Source: a virus
Virus record (IMG/VR): IMGVR_UViG_3300010397_000026
Coordinates: 1-43,130 of that record
Strand: one strand, 5' to 3'
DNA length: 43,130 bases
Shown: positions 29,392 to 38,403 of the stretch, one piece after another
Numbering within the stretch: position 1 is the first letter of the stretch
Layout of the letters: every line of letters starts with the position of its first letter
Position numbers and translations under genes: made by a program
The notes under the pieces: generated by a model
What the model was told of the DNA's origin: nothing
The model's input: the letters and a program-made list of their open reading frames with translations, nothing else
Databases searched by the model: none

Positions 29392-29907
29392 ATGGCTAAA
29401 AAAATAATTGAGGCCACGCAAAAAGTAAAGCCAAAGCCTCCAATCAAAAAGAAATACATTGAAACTCCCGAATTGCTTTGGGAGCTTTTTTGTGCTTATC
29501 GGGATGAACTAAAGGAAAACCCTATAACCATTATCGAACAAAAGAAAGGCAATACAATACTTCCAAAAGGGCTAACGGCGGAAGAATTTAAAATGTATGC
29601 AAATACAATAATCGAACTTCCGGCACAACGGCCCTTAACATTTGAGGGTTTTCAAAACTATCTGGAAGAAAATGAAATAATTACTGATGTTACTGATTAT
29701 TTTGAAAATAAAGGCAATCGTTATAAAGCCTATATCCGTGTCTGTAAGCGCGTTAAGAGAGTTATACGCCAAGACCAAATCGAAGGAGGTATGGCGGGTA
29801 TTTATAATCCAAGCATAACACAACGTTTAAATGGGTTGGTTGAAAAGACCCAACAAGACACAACTATTCGTCTTGGTAAAGATTTAGAGGAGGAGAAGTA
29901 TGAGTGA
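29392..29907 (+). CDS. terS: Terminase small subunit (gp3-like)
   Basis: A 171-aa protein. ETPELLWELFCAYRDELKENP near the start, LTFEGFQNYL in the middle, KRVKRVIRQDQIEGGMAGIYNPSITQRLNGLVEK near the end: the pattern of the small-terminase family GP3_package. It recognises phage DNA and feeds it to the large subunit. An A-rich leader is not needed because it lies 2 bp after the preceding gene. Confidence 0.85.
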   Translation: MAKKIIEATQKVKPKPPIKKKYIETPELLWELFCAYRDELKENPITIIEQKKGNTILPKGLTAEEFKMYANTIIELPAQRPLTFEGFQNYLEENEIITDVTDYFENKGNRYKAYIRVCKRVKRVIRQDQIEGGMAGIYNPSITQRLNGLVEKTQQDTTIRLGKDLEEEKYE

Positions 29908-30145
29908 AATAGATGTTCAAAAATGGAAAGCGGCATTAGATAATGCAGAGGGTATTTATTACTCTTATAGCCAACGCAAAGCCGTTTGGAATAATACAAC
30001 ACAAGGTGCATTTTGGCAATTAGGCCAAGAGTGGAAAAGGCTTGTAAAACATATTAAAAGGGCTATAAAAGGTAAACCCGGAACAGTAATACGCTTAGCG
30101 CATGAATTTGCTGAAAAGATGAAAAGCGAAATTCCTAAAAAATGA
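29900..30145 (+). CDS. Small helical hypothetical protein
   Basis: An 81-aa protein (DVQKWKAALDNAEGIYYSYSQRKAVWNNTTQG, then KRLVKHIKRAIKGKPG). Basic and helical; overlaps the small terminase by 8 bp. Function unknown. Confidence 0.6.
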   Translation: MSEIDVQKWKAALDNAEGIYYSYSQRKAVWNNTTQGAFWQLGQEWKRLVKHIKRAIKGKPGTVIRLAHEFAEKMKSEIPKK

Positions 30146-30212
30146 TTGATTTTGCATATCCACACGCGGAACAAATCGTATAAAAACACAAATAACTGAT
30201 TGATATTGCATA
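30143..30212 (+). repeat. Direct repeats TGATTGATWTTGCATA near terminase genes
   Basis: Copies at 30143-30158 and 30197-30212, 16 nt, one mismatch (T/A), 54 bp apart, in the only non-coding gap between the two terminase genes. Candidate packaging-recognition site. Confidence 0.5.
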
Positions 30213-30214
30213 AA

Positions 30215-30376
30215 ATGACTAAAGCGGAAGGGTTAAAGAAAAAATTAGATGCGATGTTCAAAAACACTCCTTTTGAAGGAATTGTTATTCATACACCATA
30301 TTACGCGTTCATGTTCGAGATAAAAGACGAAAAAAAGTGCGAAAAAACCAAAAAAATAAATAGCCAAAACCAATAA
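30215..30376 (+). CDS. 53-aa hypothetical protein
   Basis: ATG 30215 to TAA 30374-30376: MTKAEGLKKKLDAMFKNTPF, FEGIVIHTPYYAFMFEIKDEKK and a Lys-rich end. Mixed alpha/beta; function unknown. Explains most of the gap between the terminase genes. Confidence 0.55.
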   Translation: MTKAEGLKKKLDAMFKNTPFEGIVIHTPYYAFMFEIKDEKKCEKTKKINSQNQ

Positions 30377-30393
30377 CGACAAGTCTTTCAAAA

Positions 30394-30468
30394 ATGTGTA
30401 TTCCAAAATATATTTACGGATTCGACCATACAAAACCAATCGGAATTGCCTATTACGATATTAAATGA
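30394..30468 (+). CDS. 24-aa leader peptide coupled to terL
   Basis: MCIPKYIYGFDHTKPIGIAY followed by YDIK and TGA 30466-30468. Its stop overlaps terL's ATG (ATGA at 30465-30468), so it may serve translational coupling. Very short; moderate support. Confidence 0.4.
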   Translation: MCIPKYIYGFDHTKPIGIAYYDIK

Positions 30469-31928
30469 TTCGCTTTGACAAAAAATGGTTTAACCCGCTT
30501 TACTTCATTTTAAATGATCTCATTAAAGATGAAAGTATACGCACCATTTTAGTTTACGGAGGCAAATCAAGCTCAAAAACCTTATCAATAGCTCAAATAC
30601 TTTCAAAAGAATCAGCCGTTAAAGGAGCTTCTTCAATTGCCTTTCGTAAAGAATCAACAACAATAAAGACCACATTAAAAGAATCGTTTAAGCTCGCATT
30701 AAATACCTTGCGATTAGAACCCGGCTTTGAAAGATTGGATTTTATATTTCGGTGCCGTTTAAATAATAGCTCAATAGTTCTCAAAGGTCTTGATGATGAA
30801 GAAAAGGCAAAAGGTGTTGAATCTTTTAAATATGTTTACCTTGATGAATTAAACCACTTTGAAGAGGGCGAATATTCTCAATTTCAATTATCATTACGAG
30901 GTATACCCGGACAAAAGATATTTGCAAGCTGGAACCCGGTTGATGAAAATAGTTGGGTGAAAGTTAATTTAGTGGATAAATACGAATGGGTTGATACTGA
31001 TTACAAATTACCCTGCGAACATTCATTTGTTAAACGTTCATCATGTGGCAAGATGGTGCTGATTAAAACTACCTATGAAGATAACTATTGGATATCCGGA
31101 AGCCCCGACGGTAGTTATGGATACCGCGATGAAAACCTAATTAACGAATATAATCAATTAAAAAAAACAAACTACAACCGGTACCGCATTAACGTACTCG
31201 GCGAATGGGGCAAGGTTACATATGGCGGCGAAATCCTTAAGAAATGGAAATCTGAGCGCGACGTGATCGATTCGCCATATACTTCCGGATTGGCAATATA
31301 TCTATCGTTTGATGAAAACGTAAATCCTTATTTCCCTTGCGGTATATTTCAAGTATTGGATGATCAGAAAACAGTGCGAATGATTACCTGTATAACGGCA
31401 AAGAACCCAAATAATACAGTGCGCGGCATTTGCAATGAAATAAAGTTTAAGCTAAAACAATGGCAGCACACAGGGCGGGTTTATATAACCGGTGACGCAA
31501 CTAGCCAAAAAGAGGACGTGAAACAGGAAAAGGGGCATGATTTATTTGCGCTGATCATTTCAGAATTAAGAGAATTCAACCCTATTCGTAGGGTAATGAC
31601 TTCAAACCCATCCGTTGTTACTTCATTCGAGTTTTTTAACTCAATTCTAGATTATAATGCCGAGGGAATAGATTTTAAAGTTGACAAATCCTGCAAAGTT
31701 GCGATAAGCGATTTTGAAAACACTAAAGAAGATAAAAACGGAAAGATCGATAAAACAACTATTAAAGATACAACTACCGGAATAAGCTATCAGCCATACG
31801 GGCATATTCTTGATTTAACACGTTATATGCTTTGTTCAACATTCCAAAGTGAATACGCTAAATTTCAACGCGGAGGTGTGGTCCACGACATTACAATGGG
31901 TCGCGCTCAGTCCAAAAACTCATGGTGA
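30465..31928 (+). CDS. terL: Terminase large subunit
   Basis: A 487-aa protein of the PBSX/SPP1-like terminase_3 group. Walker A GGKSSSKT (32-39), Walker B YVYLDEL (123-129), coupling region near IFASWNPVD. The nuclease domain has D283 in LSFDENVNPYF, D344 in YITGDATS and a late Asp in GHILDLTRYM. It is the motor that packages DNA into proheads and cuts it. It ends 53 bp before the next promoter and gene. Confidence 0.95.
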   Translation: MIRFDKKWFNPLYFILNDLIKDESIRTILVYGGKSSSKTLSIAQILSKESAVKGASSIAFRKESTTIKTTLKESFKLALNTLRLEPGFERLDFIFRCRLNNSSIVLKGLDDEEKAKGVESFKYVYLDELNHFEEGEYSQFQLSLRGIPGQKIFASWNPVDENSWVKVNLVDKYEWVDTDYKLPCEHSFVKRSSCGKMVLIKTTYEDNYWISGSPDGSYGYRDENLINEYNQLKKTNYNRYRINVLGEWGKVTYGGEILKKWKSERDVIDSPYTSGLAIYLSFDENVNPYFPCGIFQVLDDQKTVRMITCITAKNPNNTVRGICNEIKFKLKQWQHTGRVYITGDATSQKEDVKQEKGHDLFALIISELREFNPIRRVMTSNPSVVTSFEFFNSILDYNAEGIDFKVDKSCKVAISDFENTKEDKNGKIDKTTIKDTTTGISYQPYGHILDLTRYMLCSTFQSEYAKFQRGGVVHDITMGRAQSKNSW

Positions 31929-31981
31929 AAAATATACTATAAAAACGACATAAAGGTATCGCGAAACAATATATTTGCGAT
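31928..31981 (+). promoter_or_regulatory. Late promoter region, second AAAAATATACTATAAAAA box
   Basis: The 18-nt block at 31928-31945 (its first base is the last base of the terL stop codon) is identical to 7580-7597. TATATTTG at 31970-31977 follows after 24 nt and the ATG (31982) after 4 more. No TTG -33 element visible. Confidence 0.65.
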
Positions 31982-32863
31982 ATGTCGTATTTAATCACAT
32001 CTGACTATCAAAGGGTTATTCAAACTAACGAGTTAAACGCTATTACAACAAATAGCGTATCCATTCGCCAGTTGGTAGAGAATGGCCAACAAACATACAT
32101 CCGCGCTAATCTTATTCAGGAGTTCGATATTGACAGTGAATTTATTGATATGAATGCGTTTGATCCGACTGTAATTTACAAAGGAAATCAACGGGTTTAT
32201 TTAGATGCTGCAGCATACAATCCAGCATCTACATACGCATTAAGCGCACTCACATTACAAGGCGGAAAGGTTTACATTTGCACAACACCAATAATGGTAG
32301 ACGAACCTTTTAATTCCGCACACTGGACATTGTTAGGCAATCAGTACGATATGTTTTATGTATCATTGCCACAGCCTTTATTTGATTCAATGCAATTTTA
32401 TAATAAAGGCGATCAGGTTTGGTGGAAAGATAGTGTTTACACAGCTATACAAGATTCTTTAGTTACGAGCCAACAAGACGTTTTGCAGTCATCGCAAAGA
32501 CAAGATGTTAAATTCGGTAACGGGGTTCCGGGCACATATTCAGGTAAGAACATGTGGGGAACCGGAACACCTTATTCTGTGTCTGCTGGAACCTTGCCAA
32601 CGAATACAACCTATTGGACCAAAGGAGACAACAGAAATCAAATGATAGTAAATACCATGCTTAATATGGTAGTTTATGAACTTTCTAAGCGTATCGCTCC
32701 TGGAAATGTGCCCGAAGTAAGACATAATGCATGGGTGAAAGCAAACGATGATTTAAAGCGTATTGCAAGCGGCAATATTAATTCATTGTTAAACAGGTTG
32801 GAGCCGTTAAAAGGTGACAGGATAAGATCGGGCGGTACACCTCAAGAAATAAATGTTTGGTAG
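31982..32863 (+). CDS. Head-tail adaptor (DUF1320/Mu gp36-like) with inserted domain
   Basis: A 293-aa protein. The ends look like a Mu gp36-type adaptor: YLITSDYQRVIQTNELNAITT at the start and NTMLNMVVYELSKRIAPGNVPEVRHNAWVKANDDLKRIASG near the end. Residues about 70-215 interrupt it with modules of the carbohydrate-binding type (YNPASTYALSALTLQGGKVYICTTP...FNSAHWTLLG; FYNKGDQVWWKDSVYTAI). The insertion doubles the usual size of about 140 aa. First gene of the head operon. Confidence 0.7.
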   Translation: MSYLITSDYQRVIQTNELNAITTNSVSIRQLVENGQQTYIRANLIQEFDIDSEFIDMNAFDPTVIYKGNQRVYLDAAAYNPASTYALSALTLQGGKVYICTTPIMVDEPFNSAHWTLLGNQYDMFYVSLPQPLFDSMQFYNKGDQVWWKDSVYTAIQDSLVTSQQDVLQSSQRQDVKFGNGVPGTYSGKNMWGTGTPYSVSAGTLPTNTTYWTKGDNRNQMIVNTMLNMVVYELSKRIAPGNVPEVRHNAWVKANDDLKRIASGNINSLLNRLEPLKGDRIRSGGTPQEINVW

Positions 32864-32882
32864 AAACTAACAAAAACTAAAT

Positions 32883-33116
32883 ATGTATTATCGAATAGTT
32901 GAATTTACAAATAAAATAAACGACAAGTCTTACTTTGTTGAAACCGGGCAAAAGGTGAGAGAAAAATGGTTCTCTATTTTCTCAAAAACCAAAACTGTTT
33001 GGTCGCCCGATATGAACGAAAAGGGCGAAGCGATTGAGTATAAAGAATTTTCAGAGGCCCTTAAAAGAGTTAATCAACTTAAAGAAATGCAACCGGTTTA
33101 TCACGTTATTAAATGA
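32883..33116 (+). CDS. Small hypothetical protein before portal
   Basis: A 77-aa protein (MYYRIVEFTNKINDKSYFVE, WFSIFSKTKTVWSPD, EALKRVNQLKEMQP), beta then helix. Leader ACTAACAAAAACTAAAT; ATGA overlap with the portal gene. Confidence 0.65.
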   Translation: MYYRIVEFTNKINDKSYFVETGQKVREKWFSIFSKTKTVWSPDMNEKGEAIEYKEFSEALKRVNQLKEMQPVYHVIK

Positions 33117-34564
33117 GTGGAGGCGTAGCAAAATATAAAACACAGGCAAAGAATTTTACTTTGTTTTATCCTGTTCCAATCACAGGCATGCAAGGTGCAA
33201 TACCTCATTTTCCGTCGGTAAGAAATGATGTACACGATGCTCGCCAATATGTTATTCCGCTACAATTACAGCGTATTCGTGTTGACATACAAAGCTGGCG
33301 CGATGCAGTGGATGAAGCTGAAAACGCATATTACCCTCACCGGTTTAAAATGCAGCGCATCTTTATTGACAAGATTTTAGAGGGCCACACTTTCGCATGT
33401 ATGAAGAAACGTAAAGCGTTATCTCTTCAAAAAAGCATTTGTATCGGTAAAAAGAACGCAGATGGAAAATATATAAAGAACAAAGCCGCTTCATTATTAT
33501 TTGAAGAAAAACAATGGTTTAAAGAGCTTTGCAATAATATTTTGGATGCTCAATTTTTTGGATACTCCCTTATTCAGCTTGGAAGCCTTGTAAATAAGAA
33601 AAAGGATTTTAATTTTAAAAATTTAACTATATTAAAACGTTGGCACGTATCCCCGGACCGGTTGCAATACGTTCAAATACCCTATTCAACTACAGGCCTT
33701 AATTTTACTGATAGAGTGCAAAAAGACGAAGACGGCGAATATTTCTATGATTGGCTGATTTATGTAAGCACTCCATCAGACACTGGCTCCTCTATTTGTG
33801 GGTTTGGCCTACTTTACAATGTGGCTCTTTATTCGATCATTTTACGCAATAACTTAAGCCATAACGCTGACTTTAATCAACTTTTCGCGTCACCTTTCAG
33901 GCATGCAAAAACACCATATAAAACCAGCGATTCCGAGTATAATAATCTGGAGAAATCAATGGCCAATATGGGTAATGCGAATTATATCATAACCACCAAA
34001 GAAGAGGAAATTGAGTTTATACAATCAGCTATTGGAACAGGATTCCAATCTTATGGAGACTTAGAAAAACGGTGTCAAGAAACAATAAGTAAAATTATTT
34101 TAGGTCACGCCAATGGTTTGGATGCTCAAAAAACAGCATTAGGGGGAGGAGGTGCCGGTAAGAAAATAACAGAGGACGATTCCACCCCGGAAGGGAAAGC
34201 GCTGTTAATGGTTGAAAAAGAGCAGGACGACTTTTTGTTAAACGCTCTTAATAATACTGTTCGGGAAAAATTTAATTTGTTAGGAATTCCAATTCCTGAT
34301 GATGAATGTTTTTACATGCCGAACGACAAAGAAGAGTTTGAGGTGCGTGTTAAAAATGACGAAGCAAATCAGAAAACGGCAGAAGTTTGGAAGACGGCTA
34401 AAGATGCAGGACTTAATTTAAGCGCTGAAAAATTTACAGAAATAACAGGAATAGAAGCTGAACAAATAGAAGACGCAGCAAATGTTCTTAATGATGAAAA
34501 GGTGCCTGTAAGATTGAAAAATAAACTAATTTCGTTGTATAAACACAAGCATGGATCAGTTTAA
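33113..34564 (+). CDS. Portal protein (DUF935, Mu gp29-like)
   Basis: A 483-aa protein with the DUF935 pattern: ILEGHTFACMKKRKALSLQ, ILDAQFFGYSLIQLG, LKRWHVSPDRLQY, FGLLYNVALYSIILRNNLSHNADFNQLFASPFR, ISKIILGHANGLD. It forms the twelve-fold ring through which DNA enters. Followed, with 14 bp overlap, by the gpF-like gene, the Mu order. Confidence 0.9.
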   Translation: MSGGVAKYKTQAKNFTLFYPVPITGMQGAIPHFPSVRNDVHDARQYVIPLQLQRIRVDIQSWRDAVDEAENAYYPHRFKMQRIFIDKILEGHTFACMKKRKALSLQKSICIGKKNADGKYIKNKAASLLFEEKQWFKELCNNILDAQFFGYSLIQLGSLVNKKKDFNFKNLTILKRWHVSPDRLQYVQIPYSTTGLNFTDRVQKDEDGEYFYDWLIYVSTPSDTGSSICGFGLLYNVALYSIILRNNLSHNADFNQLFASPFRHAKTPYKTSDSEYNNLEKSMANMGNANYIITTKEEEIEFIQSAIGTGFQSYGDLEKRCQETISKIILGHANGLDAQKTALGGGGAGKKITEDDSTPEGKALLMVEKEQDDFLLNALNNTVREKFNLLGIPIPDDECFYMPNDKEEFEVRVKNDEANQKTAEVWKTAKDAGLNLSAEKFTEITGIEAEQIEDAANVLNDEKVPVRLKNKLISLYKHKHGSV

Positions 34565-35375
34565 TTATTCAGATGCGGAACTTGAAAAGATTATACACGG
34601 TTTATTTATAGGGACAATTAATCCTTATTCATTACCGCAGGATTTATACCAAGAAACTGCAAAATATTTACTTGGCGGAACATTTGACGGGTTTGGAAGT
34701 TCTTTGACAACGTTTACAATGGGTGAAACTGATTATGAGTTATTATTATCTCTTAAGGATAATGTGTACTTATTCTCAGGGGCTAAAACCTTCAATTTTG
34801 TACTCGAAGCTGACGGCGCTATTATAAATGAAGCCGGAGAGATGCGAACCTTTGGCGAGTTTAAAACAATTGCCGAACAAATATTTTCAAAATATTACGG
34901 TGAAAGTGAAAAAGGTAAATTTAAAGGAGGGTGGCTAGAGGCTGAATACAATACGGCGCAAGCGCAAGCGAACAATGCTAAAAAATGGAACGCAATTGAA
35001 AAACAAAAAAGCATTTTACCTTATTTGATTTATTCGACAGCAGGTAGGGCCTGTGATATTTGTTCGCATTTAGAAGGGGTTTGTTTGCCGGTTGGTCATA
35101 AATTTTGGCTAAAATATGCACCTATTAATCACTACAACTGCCTATGTGTGTTATTGCAAGCTGACAAAGAAGAGGGTGTAACATCAGAGTGGAGCGAAAA
35201 GGAAGTAAATAAAGCATTAAAAAAGGCAAAAGTTCCAGAAGGATTTCAATTTAACCCGGGAATACAAAAAGAAATATTTAGTACCGAGGGCGTAACAAAA
35301 CACCCATACTTTGAGGTGCCAAAAGAATACATAAAATTCGCGCAAAACAATTTTTCATTATCAATACCAAAATAA
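34551..35375 (+). CDS. Mu gpF-like minor head protein
   Basis: A 274-aa protein with the head-morphogenesis Cys box: TAGRACDICSHLEGVCLPVGHKFWLKYAPINHYNCLCVLLQ. N-terminal half helical with GGWLEAEYNTAQAQANNAK. It probably sits at the portal vertex and helps start head assembly. Confidence 0.85.
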   Translation: MDQFNYSDAELEKIIHGLFIGTINPYSLPQDLYQETAKYLLGGTFDGFGSSLTTFTMGETDYELLLSLKDNVYLFSGAKTFNFVLEADGAIINEAGEMRTFGEFKTIAEQIFSKYYGESEKGKFKGGWLEAEYNTAQAQANNAKKWNAIEKQKSILPYLIYSTAGRACDICSHLEGVCLPVGHKFWLKYAPINHYNCLCVLLQADKEEGVTSEWSEKEVNKALKKAKVPEGFQFNPGIQKEIFSTEGVTKHPYFEVPKEYIKFAQNNFSLSIPK

Positions 35376-35393
35376 ACTAAAAACAAAACTAAC

Positions 35394-35672
35394 ATGAAAG
35401 TAAAAGAAGTTCATTTTATCGACACGGTGCCCGGGCAACCTGTGTACATTATGGAAAACGGAGAAATGAGATTACCGTTTCCAAGTCAACAAATAGGTGG
35501 GCTAATGTGGTTAACCGAAGCCGAATTTAAAAAGGCGGCAGTAGATCAAACACCCGAAAATCTTAAAACTGTTTTACAGCACTTTGAAAATGCACGTAAG
35601 ATAATTTGTAAGGTAATTGTGCCAGTTGATAAAAAAGAAGAAAAGCCCAAAAAATTAAAATTGGTAAACTAA
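35394..35672 (+). CDS. Small hypothetical head protein
   Basis: A 92-aa protein (VHFIDTVPGQPVYIMENGEMRLPFPSQ, LTEAEFKKAAVDQ) with a Lys-rich end. Leader AAACTAAAAACAAAACTAAC. Its last base overlaps the next ATG (TAATG). Function unknown. Confidence 0.65.
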   Translation: MKVKEVHFIDTVPGQPVYIMENGEMRLPFPSQQIGGLMWLTEAEFKKAAVDQTPENLKTVLQHFENARKIICKVIVPVDKKEEKPKKLKLVN

Positions 35673-36130
35673 TGTCGCGTTTCCGCTTTAATAAAATGCT
35701 CGAAAAGATGTCTGCTCTGAAAAGGGAGTTACCTATTGAGTTGGGTAACATGGGGCAGCGTTTTTTTGTTGACGCATTTCGTAAGGAAGGGTGGACAGAT
35801 AGGGGGTTTATAAAATGGGCACCGAGAAAGGATAAAAGTAATTTACGCCCGTTGTTGATCGGCAAAAGCGGAGGCACAAAAAACGCAGCACATATACACT
35901 TAAGACAAAGCGTAAATACTTCGCTTAAAAAATCAACATGGGATGAAATATTGTTCATGGCTCCACAAAAGTATGCGGCTATTCACAATGAAGGTGGCGA
36001 AGGTTTGGCGTTCGGTAAATACAAATTCACAATGCCGCAACGTAAATTTATGGGTAATTCCCATGTGTTAATTGGCAATATGTCGAAGCGTGTTAATTTA
36101 AGAATGAATCAAGTTTTAAAAGCGAGATGA
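35672..36130 (+). CDS. Phage virion morphogenesis protein (Mu gpG / P2 gpS-like)
   Basis: A 152-aa protein. LGNMGQRFFVDAFRKEGWTDRGFIKWAPRK at the start, LRPLLIGKSGGTKNAAHIHLRQSV in the middle, YAAIHNEGGEGLAFGKYKFTMPQRKFMG at the end: a strong match to the tail-completion family. It connects tail to head. Confidence 0.9.
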   Translation: MSRFRFNKMLEKMSALKRELPIELGNMGQRFFVDAFRKEGWTDRGFIKWAPRKDKSNLRPLLIGKSGGTKNAAHIHLRQSVNTSLKKSTWDEILFMAPQKYAAIHNEGGEGLAFGKYKFTMPQRKFMGNSHVLIGNMSKRVNLRMNQVLKAR

Positions 36131-36306
36131 AAAAGCCATACAGATTTGGAAAAACAATTGGGTTTTATCCAATACCATTTATAGAGTTAACGGCATGGAG
36201 AAAAGTTGGAAGTTTGGCCATGACTTTAAAGAATCCTAATACACTGACAATTCATTGTGGGGTTTTTAAATGGGAAGCTTATTTTTTTATTAAATACAAA
36301 AGATGA
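36127..36306 (+). CDS. 59-aa coupled hypothetical protein
   Basis: ATG 36127 to TGA 36304-36306. MKKPYRFGKTIGFYPIPFIE, then LTAWRKVGSLAMTLKNPNTL and a hydrophobic end (WEAYFFIKYKR). ATGA overlaps on both sides (36127-36130 and 36303-36306). A conserved-looking structural-operon gene just below usual size cut-offs. Confidence 0.7.
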   Translation: MKKPYRFGKTIGFYPIPFIELTAWRKVGSLAMTLKNPNTLTIHCGVFKWEAYFFIKYKR

Positions 36307-36860
36307 AACAGTTTTTTATATCCATACAAACACTTTTAAAAACAGTTTCCGGTGTTCAGCTTGTCAATAAATGGAAACAGCAGCACCAATTGGCCGCTGA
36401 AGGTAAAATGGAAAGCTTTCAATTTCCGGCTGTTTTCATTGAAATTGTTAGTTGTAATCCGACTAATGAAATGTCGATGGGCGGTGGAACGCAGATTTAT
36501 GAAGTGCAATTTAATTTACACCTGCTTTCTTGGATGCTTGATTCAGGGGACGGGGATTTTGAAAAGAATTTAGAAATTTACGATTTACAAGACGCTGTTT
36601 ACCAAGCGTTAAATAAATATAATGACAACACAAAAAATGTTTCATTTTGTATTCGCACCGGTTACGAAGAAGATTATGAATGGAGCCATTTTGGGGTAAC
36701 ACACATGATTCAGCACTGGAAAGCGATGTTTGTAGATATATTAACTTCTGAACCAATAAACGGAATTGAAATGACAAGCCCTATGCCTGTTGAAATTCAA
36801 CAAACAACACAGGGAAGTGTTGATACAAATGAGCCTTATAAATACGAGTTTACGCCATGA
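36303..36860 (+). CDS. Tail terminator-like protein (Mu gp37-like)
   Basis: A 185-aa protein. FPAVFIEIVSC, TQIYEVQFNLHLLSW, LEIYDLQDAVYQALNKY and GVTHMIQHWKAMFVDI follow the alternating layout of tail terminators. Position after the gpG-like gene supports this. ATGA overlap with the baseplate J gene. Confidence 0.65.
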   Translation: MKQFFISIQTLLKTVSGVQLVNKWKQQHQLAAEGKMESFQFPAVFIEIVSCNPTNEMSMGGGTQIYEVQFNLHLLSWMLDSGDGDFEKNLEIYDLQDAVYQALNKYNDNTKNVSFCIRTGYEEDYEWSHFGVTHMIQHWKAMFVDILTSEPINGIEMTSPMPVEIQQTTQGSVDTNEPYKYEFTP

Positions 36861-37681
36861 TTAACGAAAAGATAGAGGATATACAGTTAAGGTTGACTAC
36901 TTATTTTAAAAGTATTCCGCCTTTTAATGCATTAAATATTTCCCCTTCCAATGTTGCGGACTGGTTAAATATGTTGTCGGTATTCTCTACTGAACTGTTT
37001 ACAATGGAACAATTAATGAACGCCTTTGAAACAGAAATAGAAGCATTTACCAATCAAGATGTAGCCGGGACCGCTTTGTGGATTCAAAATAAATTATTGC
37101 AATTTCAGGATGGGGACGTTGTTCAGGTTAATCCCGACTTTACGGTGGGATACGCAACTATTGATACGTCTAAACGAATAATAACAGCCGCCGCCGTAGT
37201 GCCGTTTAATGGGGTTGTGAATTGCAAAATAGCAACAGGTAGCCCACTGGCCCCTGTTTCGTCTATTCAATTAGTAGAAGTGGCAAGTTATTTAGATGCT
37301 TTGTTGCCTGCTGGGATGAGAGTAAATTTAATTTCCATACCGGCTGACGTTATAAAAATAATTGCATCAATTTATTTTAACGGCCAGTACGATGTTGTCA
37401 TACAAGCAAATGTTATAGCTGCCTTAAATTCTTATTTGTCATTGCTTCCCTTTAATGGAGTGGTAAAAATATCAGATATTGAAAAAATAATATTAAATGT
37501 CGCAGGCGTGACCGACGTTGTGTTTACAGAAATAAGCGTAACTCCTAACGGTGGATTATCTATTTATCTCGTACAGTCAGGAACAACAATTGCTCGTAAC
37601 TATCAAACATACGCAGGATATTTAATTAACGCGTCAGCACCCAACGATTTTGCAAATACGCTAACATTTACAGTAGGATGA
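36857..37681 (+). CDS. Baseplate J-like protein (Mu gp47-like)
   Basis: A 274-aa protein. A helical start is followed by WIQNKLLQFQDGDVVQV, IITAAAVVPFNGVVNCKIAT, VEVASYLDALLPAGMRVNLISIPADVIKIIASIYFNG and ISDIEKIILNVAGVTDVVF, the typical order of the C-terminal part of J-like wedge proteins. It is shorter than P2 gpJ. Wedge component of the baseplate. Confidence 0.8.
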   Translation: MINEKIEDIQLRLTTYFKSIPPFNALNISPSNVADWLNMLSVFSTELFTMEQLMNAFETEIEAFTNQDVAGTALWIQNKLLQFQDGDVVQVNPDFTVGYATIDTSKRIITAAAVVPFNGVVNCKIATGSPLAPVSSIQLVEVASYLDALLPAGMRVNLISIPADVIKIIASIYFNGQYDVVIQANVIAALNSYLSLLPFNGVVKISDIEKIILNVAGVTDVVFTEISVTPNGGLSIYLVQSGTTIARNYQTYAGYLINASAPNDFANTLTFTVG

Positions 37682-38403
37682 GTTTTTATGATTACAATGT
37701 AAATTTTGAAACAAAACGCCTTTTGCCTCCGCCAAAAAGGAAGCCGATGCGTTTGGCGCTTATGAGCGTTCCGGGATTTGTTTTGCAATTTTATCACGAT
37801 TTATTTTTTACTGATTACGCAGAGGGGGCGGTAGGCTTCACAGACTGGACAAGCGGAGGAACATATACGTACTTGCAAAAGGTAAGATATATTGACAATG
37901 CGATTTACCAATTAAAAAACATAGTAGGAATAACGGGAATTACAACTGCGCCAGATGTAGACACAGCCAATTGGAGCAAGGTTGTTAATCTGTTTATCGG
38001 CGTAAGGGAGCGCATAAAATATACAGGCAACAAACTAATGATTGAATACGCTTTGAATAGGTGGTTTAAAACAACATTCAGACAGCCGACAACATTTGTT
38101 ACTTCGCCCGATATGTATGTACCTAAAAGCGATATTTATATTCAAAATACAAACAAATCAATCACAAATTTTTGGCTATCTAATGGCAACGGATTGAATA
38201 GTTACATGGCCAACAATAGCAAGTATCAGAATTTCTTTTTAGGAAACTCATATACATATAGCCAATACGATTTCGTTATATTTATTCCTGTAGCTGTTTA
38301 CAATGCTTTAAGCGCCGATTCAACAAAAAGAGACGGCATAATACGAGTTTTTGCCGACAAATATGTGCAATGCGATAAAACCTATAAAATACAAACATAC
38401 TAA
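37678..38403 (+). CDS. gpI-like baseplate/tail protein with inserted module
   Basis: A 241-aa protein between J-like and fibre genes, where P2 gpI lies. KRLLPPPKRKPMRLALMSVPGF at the start; a short module YAEGAVGFTDWTSGGTYTYLQKVRYID...TAPDVDTANWSKV resembles carbohydrate-binding inserts; RERIKYTGNKLMIEYALNRWF follows. Connects wedge to fibre. ATGA and TAATG overlaps at its ends. Confidence 0.6.
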   Translation: MSFYDYNVNFETKRLLPPPKRKPMRLALMSVPGFVLQFYHDLFFTDYAEGAVGFTDWTSGGTYTYLQKVRYIDNAIYQLKNIVGITGITTAPDVDTANWSKVVNLFIGVRERIKYTGNKLMIEYALNRWFKTTFRQPTTFVTSPDMYVPKSDIYIQNTNKSITNFWLSNGNGLNSYMANNSKYQNFFLGNSYTYSQYDFVIFIPVAVYNALSADSTKRDGIIRVFADKYVQCDKTYKIQTY

